Shown: piece by piece, positions 8,205-15,939 of the stretch | Position numbering within the stretch: the first letter of the stretch is position 1 | How the letters are laid out: every line of letters starts with the position of its first letter | DNA from: Klebsiella quasivariicola | GTDB lineage: Bacteria; Pseudomonadota; Gammaproteobacteria; Enterobacterales; Enterobacteriaceae | Direction: 5' to 3' | Assembly: GCF_002269255.1 (NCBI RefSeq) | Contig: NZ_CP022823.1 | Span: 3,596,001-3,660,000 of the forward strand | Length of the DNA: 64,000 bases | The notes under the pieces: model-generated | Told to the model about the DNA's origin: nothing | Seen by the model: only the letters and a program-made list of their open reading frames with translations | The model's database searches: none | Made by a program: the position numbers and the translations under genes

Positions 8205-9485
8205 ATGACTGAACATACCACTAGCTACTACGCTGCCAGCGCCAACAAGTATGAACCGTTCCCAACGCTGGACGAATCGATAAGCTGCGACGTCTGCGTT
8301 GTCGGCGGCGGCTACACCGGCCTCTCGTCCGCCCTGCATCTGGCCGAAATGGGCTACGACGTGGTGGTGCTGGAAGGAGCGCGCATCGGCTTCGGCGCCA
8401 GCGGCCGCAACGGCGGTCAACTGGTTAACTCCTACAGCCGCGATATCGACGTCATTGAGAAAAACTACGGCCCGGATGCAGCGAAAATGCTCGGCAGTAT
8501 GATGTTCGAAGGCGGCGATATCATCCGCGAACGGATCCAGCGTTATCAAATTCAGTGCGATTACCGCCCGGGCGGCCTGTTCGTGGCGATGAACCATAAA
8601 CAGCTGGAAACCCTGGAAGAACAGAAAGCCAACTGGGAGCGCTACGGCAACACCCAGCTGGAGCTGCTGGACAGAGAGGCCATTCGTCGCGAAGTGGACA
8701 GCGACCGCTACGTCGGCGCCCTGCTTGACCACAGCGGCGGCCATATTCACCCGCTGAACCTCGCCATCGGCGAAGCGGACGCCATTCGCCTGAACGGCGG
8801 CCGGGTGTATGAGCAGTCGCCGGTCACCCGCATCCAGCACACCAGCCCGGCGGTGGTCAGTACCGCCCGCGGCCAGGTCACTGCCCGCTACGTGATCGTC
8901 GCCGGTAACGCCTATCTTGGCGATAAACTGGAGCCGGAGCTGGCGAAACGCAGCATGCCGTGCGGCACCCAGGTGGTCACCACCGCGCCGCTGTCGGAAG
9001 AGTTAGCCCGCTCGCTGATCCCGAAAAACTACTGTGTGGAAGATTGTAACTACCTGCTGGACTACTACCGTCTGACCGGCGACAACCGCCTGCTGTACGG
9101 CGGCGGCGTGGTCTACGGCGCCCGCGATCCGGACGACGTTGAGCGGCTGATTATGCCGAAGCTGCTGAAGACCTTCCCGCAGCTGCAGGGGGTGAAAATT
9201 GACTATCGCTGGACCGGCAATTTCCTGCTGACCCTGTCGCGGATGCCGCAGTTCGGGCGTCTCGATAAAAATATTTACTACATGCAGGGCTACAGCGGCC
9301 ACGGCGTGACCTGTACTCATCTGGCCGGACGCTTGATTTCAGAACTGCTGCGCGGTGACGCCGAGCGCTTTGACGCTTTCGCCAAACTGCCGCACTACCC
9401 GTTCCCGGGCGGCCGCAGCCTGCGCATTCCCTTTACCGCCATGGGCGCCGCCTACTACAGCCTGCGCGACCGACTTGGCGTTTAA
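8205..9485 (+). CDS. puuB: Gamma-glutamylputrescine oxidase PuuB
   Basis: A 426-residue FAD-dependent oxidase of the DAO family that converts gamma-glutamylputrescine to gamma-glutamyl-gamma-aminobutyraldehyde, releasing ammonia and hydrogen peroxide. The FAD dinucleotide motif is CDVCVVGGGYTGLSSALHLA near residue 30; further FAD contacts include GFGASGRNGGQLVN and a C-terminal GYSGHGVTCTHLAGR. The ATG at 8205 (MTEHTT) matches the known start. It is the last puu gene here: the next gene is convergent dmlR, with their ends overlapping by 4 bases, so puuE of the E. coli cluster is absent at this position. Confidence 0.95.
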   Translation: MTEHTTSYYAASANKYEPFPTLDESISCDVCVVGGGYTGLSSALHLAEMGYDVVVLEGARIGFGASGRNGGQLVNSYSRDIDVIEKNYGPDAAKMLGSMMFEGGDIIRERIQRYQIQCDYRPGGLFVAMNHKQLETLEEQKANWERYGNTQLELLDREAIRREVDSDRYVGALLDHSGGHIHPLNLAIGEADAIRLNGGRVYEQSPVTRIQHTSPAVVSTARGQVTARYVIVAGNAYLGDKLEPELAKRSMPCGTQVVTTAPLSEELARSLIPKNYCVEDCNYLLDYYRLTGDNRLLYGGGVVYGARDPDDVERLIMPKLLKTFPQLQGVKIDYRWTGNFLLTLSRMPQFGRLDKNIYYMQGYSGHGVTCTHLAGRLISELLRGDAERFDAFAKLPHYPFPGGRSLRIPFTAMGAAYYSLRDRLGV

Positions 9486-10423
9486 TCGCCTGCGCCGACG
9501 GCCCTGGCCGTCGGCGCCTGCTGCGGGTAGTGCTGCTGAAAATAGTGACGCAGAAACTCCACGGTAGTGCGAATTTTGGCTGAGGTGGCCAGCCGGGAGA
9601 CATACACCGCCCAGACGTTGGCCGGTTGCCAGTAGTCCGGCAGCACCTGCACCAGATGCCCGCTGGCGATATTCTCCCTGACGTCCCACCACGAGCGCAA
9701 CGCAATCCCCTGCCCGTCCAGGCACCACTGATGCACAATTTCACCATGATTGGAGGAGAGCGGCCCGGTCACTTTGATGGCGTGCTGTCCCTCTTTGCTG
9801 TGCAGTTGCCACACGCCGAACGGCCGGTCGCGCTCTTTGATCACCAGGCAGGGTAACGCGGCCAGATCGCTGAGCTGTTTTGGCAACGGATAGCGGGTAA
9901 ACAGTGCCGGCGCGGCGCACAGAACGCGTTGATTAGTCGCCAGCTGGCGGGCAATCAGATTCGGCGCGATATCGTCGCCGACGCGAATATCAAGATCCAC
10001 CCCTTCACTGGCCAAATCCACCAGCCGATCCTGGACATCAAAACGCAGCTCCAGCTGCGGATACTGGCGGGCCAGCGCCGACAGCGCCGGGGCCACTACC
10101 CGACGACCAAAGCCGAAGCTACTGATGATCCGCAGCGTCCCCTGGGGGACCTCGCGCACGTCGGAGAGTTCGTCCATCATCTCATCGACATCCTGCAGAA
10201 TGCGCTGCGCCCACTCGTAGATCCGCTCTCCCTCCTCGGTGATAGCCACCCGGCGGGTAGTGCGGTGCAACAGCCGCACATTCAGAGTTTGTTCCAGCAG
10301 GGAGAGGCGCTTGCTGACGAAAGCTGGCGACACGCCAAGCTCTTCAGCGGCAACGGCAAAGCTGGCCCGGCGGGCAACCAGCATAAAGACACGCAGGTCA
10401 TTCAGCAGCGGCAGATTATTCAT
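9482..10423 (-). CDS. dmlR: LysR-type regulator DmlR
   Basis: A 313-residue LysR-family activator with the N-terminal winged HTH (residues 5-65, AEELGVSPAFVSKRLSLLEQ) and a periplasmic-binding-like effector domain. The sequence is nearly that of E. coli DmlR/YeaT as remembered, and it is divergent from dmlA as in E. coli, where it is needed for growth on D-malate. I chose MNNLPLLND (10423) over an in-frame ATG seven codons upstream because it is the family start. The divergent region (10424-10526) has two AATTAT repeats 15 bases apart (10459 and 10474) that could belong to its binding site. Confidence 0.9.
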   Translation of the reverse strand: MNNLPLLNDLRVFMLVARRASFAVAAEELGVSPAFVSKRLSLLEQTLNVRLLHRTTRRVAITEEGERIYEWAQRILQDVDEMMDELSDVREVPQGTLRIISSFGFGRRVVAPALSALARQYPQLELRFDVQDRLVDLASEGVDLDIRVGDDIAPNLIARQLATNQRVLCAAPALFTRYPLPKQLSDLAALPCLVIKERDRPFGVWQLHSKEGQHAIKVTGPLSSNHGEIVHQWCLDGQGIALRSWWDVRENIASGHLVQVLPDYWQPANVWAVYVSRLATSAKIRTTVEFLRHYFQQHYPQQAPTARAVGAGD

Positions 10424-10526
10424 GATCTGTGTTTTATGTTTCACCAGTTAGCGTGATTAATTATGAAACAGTCAATTATAGGATAGGCAGCGGGTCAAAC
10501 ATCATCGCTAAAAAGTGAGAACCGCT

Positions 10527-11612
10527 ATGAAAAAAACCTGTCGCATCGCCGCCATTCCCGGCGATGGCATTGGTAAAGAAGTGCTTCCGGAAGGGATCCA
10601 TGTCCTGCAGGCCGCCGCAAGGCGGTGGGATCTGTCGCTCAGCTTCGTGCCGCTGGACTGGGCAAGCAGTGAGTACTATGTCCGTCACGGGAAAATGATG
10701 CCCGACGACTGGCGCGAGCAGTTGCAGGGCTGCGACGCTATCTACTTCGGTGCCGTCGGCTGGCCGGATACCGTCCCCGACCACATTTCGCTGTGGGGTT
10801 CGCTGCTGAAGTTCCGCCGTGAGTTCGATCAGTACGTCAACCTGCGTCCGGTACGCCTGTTTCCCGGCGTCCCCTGCCCGCTGGCGGGGAAAAAAGCCGG
10901 TGATATCGACTTTTACGTGGTGCGCGAAAACACCGAAGGCGAATACTCCGCGCTGGGCGGGCGCGCCAACGAAGGCACCGAGCATGAGCTGGTGATTCAG
11001 GAGTCGGTCTTTACCCGTCGCGGCGTCGACCGTATCCTGCGCTACGCTTTCGAGCTGGCGCAAAGCCGCCCGCGTAAGACGCTAACCTCGGCGACCAAAT
11101 CCAACGGTCTGGCCATCAGCATGCCCTACTGGGACGAGCGGGTGGAGGCGATGGCTAAACACTATCCCGAGGTCCACTGGGACAAACAGCATATCGATAT
11201 CCTCTGTGCCCGCTTCGTGCTGCAGCCGGAGCGGTTTGACGTGGTAGTGGGTTCCAACCTGTTCGGCGATATCCTCTCTGACCTTGGCCCAGCCTGTACC
11301 GGCACCATCGGCATTGCGCCGTCGGCCAATCTCAATCCGGAACGCATCTTCCCGTCGCTGTTCGAGCCGGTTCACGGCTCCGCGCCGGATATCTACGGTA
11401 AAAATATCGCCAATCCGCTGGCGACGATCTGGGCCGGGGCAATGATGCTCGACTTCCTTGGCAACGGCGACGAGCGCTACCGCGCCGCTCACGATGGCAT
11501 CCTGGCGGCAATCGAACAGACGATCGCCAGTGGTCCGAAGACGCCGGATATGCAAGGAACAGCGTCTACCCGGCAGGTCGGGGAAGCAGTTTGCCTGGCC
11601 TTAACCCAATAA
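10527..11612 (+). CDS. dmlA: D-malate dehydrogenase (decarboxylating) DmlA
   Basis: A 361-residue member of the isocitrate/isopropylmalate dehydrogenase family; it oxidises D-malate to pyruvate and CO2 with NAD+ and metal, and relatives also act on tartrate. Motifs: IPGDGIGKEVLPEG at the N terminus, ENTEGEYSALGGR, the metal-binding acidic segment in NLFGDILSDLGP, and EPVHGSAPDIYGKN (cofactor site). The ATG at 10527 gives the E. coli length; a GTG 4 codons upstream is rejected. It forms a divergent pair with dmlR and ends at a bidirectional terminator shared with ptsA. Confidence 0.92.
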   Translation: MKKTCRIAAIPGDGIGKEVLPEGIHVLQAAARRWDLSLSFVPLDWASSEYYVRHGKMMPDDWREQLQGCDAIYFGAVGWPDTVPDHISLWGSLLKFRREFDQYVNLRPVRLFPGVPCPLAGKKAGDIDFYVVRENTEGEYSALGGRANEGTEHELVIQESVFTRRGVDRILRYAFELAQSRPRKTLTSATKSNGLAISMPYWDERVEAMAKHYPEVHWDKQHIDILCARFVLQPERFDVVVGSNLFGDILSDLGPACTGTIGIAPSANLNPERIFPSLFEPVHGSAPDIYGKNIANPLATIWAGAMMLDFLGNGDERYRAAHDGILAAIEQTIASGPKTPDMQGTASTRQVGEAVCLALTQ

Positions 11613-11618
11613 GGCATA

Positions 11619-11652
11619 GCCGCCCCGGTTCACGCTGTGCCACCGGGGCGGC
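11619..11652. terminator. Bidirectional hairpin between dmlA and ptsA
   Basis: GCCGCCCCGGT (11619-11629) pairs perfectly with ACCGGGGCGGC (11642-11652) over a 12-base loop, midway between two convergent genes. U-tracts are weak on both sides, so strength is uncertain. Confidence 0.6.
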
Positions 11653-11660
11653 TTACCGGC

Positions 11661-14162
11661 TTAAAGCTCCAGCTCACGCTGGAGCAACGTCGCGATAGCC
11701 TCGCTGCTCTCTGCGGATACCAGCGCCTGGCGGAACTCGGCGTGCATAATGCGCCGCGCCAGCCGTGAAAAAATGCGCATATGCTGGTCACCCGCCGAGT
11801 GCTTGTTCAGCGTCAGCATGATCACAAACTGCGCCTCTTCATCGCCCCACGCCACCGGCTGGGCCAGCCGGGCAACGCTGATGGTCGACTGCTCAATATG
11901 CTCGGATTTACTATGCGGAATGGCAAAGCTAAAACCCAGTCCGGTGGAGAACACCGCTTCGCGGGCCCACAGATCAGCCTCCAGCTTGCGCGGATAGCGA
12001 CAGCGTCCGGCCAGCAGCAGATTGTCCGTCATCCCCTTCAACACCTCTTCCTTGCTGCGCCAGTCGCTGTTAAGGGTGATGCACTGGCGGCTAATCAGCG
12101 GCACATCCTGCTGGCGCATGCGGAACTGGGCCAGCAGATGCTCCACTTCCAGCGAGGTACGACACTGCATGGCCTGATTCAGCAGCTGGCGGCAGGCGCG
12201 GCTGTCCAGCTGCGCCAGACGCGCCTTGGTCGCCGGGATCGCCGGCGCGCTCATGCTCAGCTCATCTAAACCGAGACCGACCAGCAGCGGCAGTACCGAA
12301 CCTTTGGCTCCCAGCTCGCCGCACAGGCCAATCCATTTCCCCTGGCGGTGTACCGCCTGCACGGCATAGTCCAGCGCGCGTAGAAAGGCTGGATTGAGGC
12401 TATTGTAATGGCGCGTCACTTTTGCGTTATCACGGTCGACAGCCAGCAAATACTGCGTTAAGTCGTTGCTGCCGATGCTAAAGAAATCCACCTCTTCGCA
12501 GCACTGATCGATGATAAACATCACCGACGGCACCTCCAGCATAATGCCCAGCGGGATCTTTTCATCAAAGGGGATCTGCTCGGCACGCAGCGACTGTTTG
12601 GCCTCCGCCAGCCGCTCTTTCACCCACAGAATCTCCTCCATTGAGGAAATCATCGGGATCATAATCTTCAGCGAGCCGTGCGCCGAGGCCCGCAGGATCG
12701 CCCGCAGCTGGGTATGAAACAGCGCCTGGTACTCTTCATAAATGCGCACCGCGCGGTAGCCGAGGAACGGATTGTTTTCTGCAGGGATGTTGAGATAGGC
12801 CACCGGTTTATCGCCGCCGATATCCATGGTGCGCACAATAATGCTGCGCCCGGCGGCCGGCTCCAGCGCCTGGCAAAAGATGTTGTAGAGTTCGTCTTCC
12901 GATGGCGCGCCCGGCCGGTCCATATACAACATCTCCGTGCGGAACAGACCAACCGACTGCGCGCCGTGGTTAAACGCCGCCACCGCTTCTACCGAATGAG
13001 CGATATTGGCCGCCACCTCAAGGCGGATACCGTCTTGCGTCTGTCCGGCTTTATCCAGCCATACCTGCTGCTGTTGCTGCATTTGCGCCTGTACCCACGC
13101 CTCCTGTTGATAGTAGCGCGCCACCGCCGGACTCAGGTCGACCACCAGCAGCCCGGCGTTGCCGTCAATCTGCACCTGGGTATCGCCCCACGGCAGCACC
13201 GCGTCCAGGTCTACCCCCACCAGGGTTGGGATATTGAATGAGCGGGCAAGGATCACGGTGTGCGACGTGGTGCCGCCGCTGCGCAGCAGCAGTCCTTTGA
13301 GATGCGTTTTATCCAGTTCCAGAAACTGGCTAGGGGTGAGCTCGTCGGCAAGGCAAATGGCGGCCTCCCGCAGCTGGCCCGGCGCCGGGAAACGGGCTTC
13401 GCCGTAGATATGCTGCAACAGCTGGAAGCAGACATCACGCACATCCAGCACCCGCTCCTGTAGATAGCTGTTGCCGGAATCGCGGAACTGGGCGCAGAAG
13501 TGGTCGCTGGTGGCGACGATCGCCTGGGCGCAGCTGAGACCGGTGAGGATCCCGCCGAGCAGATGCTGGCGCAGCGAGGCATCCGTCGCCAGCGAACGAT
13601 GAGCGTCCAGGATAGCGCTGGCGGTGCCGTCATTGTCCAGCAGCCGCAGTTCGATATCTTTCACCAGCAGGCGCAGGCCGTTATCCAGTGCCGCCTGCTC
13701 CTGTTCAGGACTGCTGGCGACAGGCAGTTCGCCCAGCTCGTGCAGATCGCGGGATTTGAGATGAATCAGCTTGCCCCCCGCGCTGCCGGCACAGACCGGG
13801 CGGGCATGGAACAGCGTTGGGTTCAGCCTTGAGAGGGACGCCGGCACCGGCTGGATGTCCAGCGCCTGAGCCGTGGGCAGCGGTGCGTCGCAATGGGGAA
13901 ACTCATCCCGCATGAAGGCCGTCAACGCGGCGAACGCCTCAGCTTCATCCTCCCCGTTGATGATCAACTGACAGGCATCGCCTTTCAGGGTATTCGTGCC
14001 GATGATGGCCAGCGCGCTTTTGGCGTTTCCCCCCGTTTCACCGCGCAGATTTCGCCATTCAATCGCCGCGATAAAACGGTTGCATAGCGTTTCGACCAGA
14101 CTGGCCGGACGCGCATGCACGCCGTTGGGCAAATCACATATAAATTCAATGACCAGAGCCAT
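11661..14162 (-). CDS. ptsA: Multiphosphoryl transfer protein PtsA (HPr-EI-EIIA Fru)
   Basis: An 833-residue cytosolic PTS fusion that relays phosphate from PEP to the membrane sugar permease. Domain order: HPr-like (residues 1-90, active His16 in PNGVHARPAS), enzyme I (about 120-680, phospho-His301 in GGTTSHTVILARS, PEP-binding GLFRTEMLYMDR and CGELGAKGS), and fructose-type EIIA (about 690-830, His750 in FAIPHSKSEH). Length equals that of E. coli PtsA/FrwA. The start at 14162 has AGGAGG upstream; six extra in-frame codons above it are not used. It is divergent from frwC, so one protein could supply all soluble PTS functions for the frw permease independently of the general EI and HPr. Confidence 0.93.
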   Translation of the reverse strand: MALVIEFICDLPNGVHARPASLVETLCNRFIAAIEWRNLRGETGGNAKSALAIIGTNTLKGDACQLIINGEDEAEAFAALTAFMRDEFPHCDAPLPTAQALDIQPVPASLSRLNPTLFHARPVCAGSAGGKLIHLKSRDLHELGELPVASSPEQEQAALDNGLRLLVKDIELRLLDNDGTASAILDAHRSLATDASLRQHLLGGILTGLSCAQAIVATSDHFCAQFRDSGNSYLQERVLDVRDVCFQLLQHIYGEARFPAPGQLREAAICLADELTPSQFLELDKTHLKGLLLRSGGTTSHTVILARSFNIPTLVGVDLDAVLPWGDTQVQIDGNAGLLVVDLSPAVARYYQQEAWVQAQMQQQQQVWLDKAGQTQDGIRLEVAANIAHSVEAVAAFNHGAQSVGLFRTEMLYMDRPGAPSEDELYNIFCQALEPAAGRSIIVRTMDIGGDKPVAYLNIPAENNPFLGYRAVRIYEEYQALFHTQLRAILRASAHGSLKIMIPMISSMEEILWVKERLAEAKQSLRAEQIPFDEKIPLGIMLEVPSVMFIIDQCCEEVDFFSIGSNDLTQYLLAVDRDNAKVTRHYNSLNPAFLRALDYAVQAVHRQGKWIGLCGELGAKGSVLPLLVGLGLDELSMSAPAIPATKARLAQLDSRACRQLLNQAMQCRTSLEVEHLLAQFRMRQQDVPLISRQCITLNSDWRSKEEVLKGMTDNLLLAGRCRYPRKLEADLWAREAVFSTGLGFSFAIPHSKSEHIEQSTISVARLAQPVAWGDEEAQFVIMLTLNKHSAGDQHMRIFSRLARRIMHAEFRQALVSAESSEAIATLLQRELEL

Positions 14163-14471
14163 CGCCTTCCTCCTGAGCAATCCATTATTTCCCCAAAAGG
14201 TAATGAAAGAAGAGGCCAGGGACTAGGTGATAAAACTGGCAATTACTGGACTATTGTACACACGATTCTTTTTTATGCCCGCCATCACAATTCCACCCTG
14301 TTAGCGCTCATCTTTCAGGTCACGACTAAGATTTGAGGTGGATCGCAATTCTTTTCTCACCTTACAAATATCCAGTAAATGCACTTTTTCTCTACTGTTT
14401 TATGCGGCGCCCTTTTTCTAATGTTGAGCCATCAATACTGTCACGGGCCCTACAGCGCTCAGGAGCAAGCA
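14163..14471. other. Divergent control region ptsA / frwC
   Basis: 309 bases between the two starts, AT-richer than the flanking genes. Both genes have strong ribosome sites (AGGAGG for ptsA, AGGAG for frwC). A TCACAATT half-site at 14285-14292 resembles half of a CRP site, but I find no full palindrome. Promoter hexamers are not assignable with confidence. Confidence 0.4.
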
Positions 14472-15548
14472 ATGAACGAACTGGTGCAAATACTAAAAAA
14501 TACTCGCCAGCATCTGATGACCGGCGTGTCACACATGATCCCCTTCGTCGTCTCCGGCGGGATCCTGCTGGCGGTTTCCGTCATGTTGTATGGCAAAGGC
14601 GCCGTGCCTGATGCCGCGACCGATCCCAATCTGAAGAAACTCTTTGACATCGGGGTCGCCGGGCTGACGCTGATGGTCCCCTTTCTCGCCGCCTACATCG
14701 GCTACTCCATCGCCGACCGCGCCGCGCTGGCGCCCTGCGCCATCGGCGCCTGGGTGGGCAACAGCTTCGGCGCCGGCTTCTTCGGCGCGTTAATCGCCGG
14801 GATGATCGGCGGCCTGGTGGTCTATTACCTGAAAAAAATACCGGTCCACAAGGTGCTGCGATCGGTGATGCCAATTTTCATTATCCCCATCATCGGCACC
14901 TTTATTACTGCCGGGATCATGATGTGGGGGCTCGGCGAACCGGTCGGCGCGCTAACGGCAAACCTGACCAGCTGGCTGCAGGGCATGCGCGAAGGCAGCA
15001 TCGTGGTGCTGGCCATCATTATGGGCCTGATGCTGGCGTTTGATATGGGCGGTCCGGTGAACAAAGTGGCCTACGCTTTCATGCTGATCTGCGTTTCACA
15101 AGGGGTCTACAGCGTAGTGGCTATCGCCGCCGTTGGCATCGCCGTGCCGCCGCTGGGGATGGGGCTGGCGACGCTAATCGGCCGCAAATATTTCACCGCC
15201 GAAGAGCGGGAAACCGGCAAAGCGGCGCTGGTGATGGGCTGCGTCGGGGTCACCGAAGGGGCCATTCCCTTTGCCGCTGCCGATCCGCTACGCGTTATTC
15301 CAGCCAATATGATTGGCGCCGCCAGCGGCTGCGTCACCGCCGCGCTGCTGGGCGCCCAGTGTTACGCCGGCTGGGGCGGGCTCATCGTGCTGCCGGTGGT
15401 CCAGGGCAAACTCGGCTTTGTCGCCGCGCTGCTGGTCGGCGCCTGCGTTAGCGCCGCCTGCGTGATTGTGCTGAAGGCGCTGGCTAAAAAGAAATCATCT
15501 GACACCAAAGCCGACGACGAATTAGACCTCGATTTCGAAATTAACTAA
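14472..15548 (+). CDS. frwC: PTS fructose-like EIIC permease FrwC
   Basis: A 358-residue inner-membrane EIIC of the fructose-like family with roughly nine hydrophobic segments, carrying and opening the pathway for an unidentified sugar. Recognisable features are HLMTGVSHMIPFVVSGGILL at the start, GPVNKVAYAF and the EIIC signature VGVTEGAIPFAAADPLRVIP. It has no EIIA or EIIB domain of its own; these come from PtsA and from FrwB/FrwD. The ATG at 14472 has AGGAG upstream. It heads the frwC-frwB-pflD-pflC-frwD unit with 20 bases to frwB. Confidence 0.92.
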   Translation: MNELVQILKNTRQHLMTGVSHMIPFVVSGGILLAVSVMLYGKGAVPDAATDPNLKKLFDIGVAGLTLMVPFLAAYIGYSIADRAALAPCAIGAWVGNSFGAGFFGALIAGMIGGLVVYYLKKIPVHKVLRSVMPIFIIPIIGTFITAGIMMWGLGEPVGALTANLTSWLQGMREGSIVVLAIIMGLMLAFDMGGPVNKVAYAFMLICVSQGVYSVVAIAAVGIAVPPLGMGLATLIGRKYFTAEERETGKAALVMGCVGVTEGAIPFAAADPLRVIPANMIGAASGCVTAALLGAQCYAGWGGLIVLPVVQGKLGFVAALLVGACVSAACVIVLKALAKKKSSDTKADDELDLDFEIN

Positions 15549-15568
15549 CAGACTGAAAGGAACAGATT

Positions 15569-15889
15569 ATGACCCACATTATCGCTGTCACCGCCTGCCC
15601 GTCGGGCGTGGCTCACACCTATATGGCCGCTGAGTCCCTGGAAAGCGCCGCTAAAGCCAAAGGCTGGCAGGTCAAAGTTGAAACCCAGGGCTCGATTGGC
15701 ATTGAAAACGAGCTGACGGCGGACGAGATCGCCGCCGCCGATATGGTCATCCTGACCAAAGATATCGGCATCAAATTCGAAGAGCGGTTTGCCGGGAAAA
15801 CCATCGTACGCGTCAATATCAGCGATGCGGTCAAACGCGCCGACGCCATCATGACCAAGATAGACAGCCACCTTTCCCAGCGAGCCTGA
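15569..15889 (+). CDS. frwB: PTS fructose-like EIIB component FrwB
   Basis: A 106-residue cytosolic EIIB that takes phosphate on Cys10 (VTACPSGVAHTYMAAESL) from the EIIA part of PtsA and passes it to sugar in FrwC. Length and motif are standard for the stand-alone EIIB-Fru family. It lies between frwC and pflD. A GC hairpin, GGGCGC (15901-15906) with GCGCCC (15911-15916) and no U-tract, follows its stop and may stabilise the upstream message rather than terminate it. Confidence 0.92.
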   Translation: MTHIIAVTACPSGVAHTYMAAESLESAAKAKGWQVKVETQGSIGIENELTADEIAAADMVILTKDIGIKFEERFAGKTIVRVNISDAVKRADAIMTKIDSHLSQRA

Positions 15890-15939
15890 AGCCTTAAAAG
15901 GGGCGCCCGCGCGCCCTTCGCCACCACATGGAGTTTGTC

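Noticed and set aside
14285..14292. CRP site in the ptsA-frwC region
   Set aside because: Only one half-site (TCACAATT) is present; the other half does not match.
15901..15916. GC hairpin between frwB and pflD as a terminator
   Set aside because: No U-tract follows, and the genes belong to one functional unit; more likely a message-stabilising structure.
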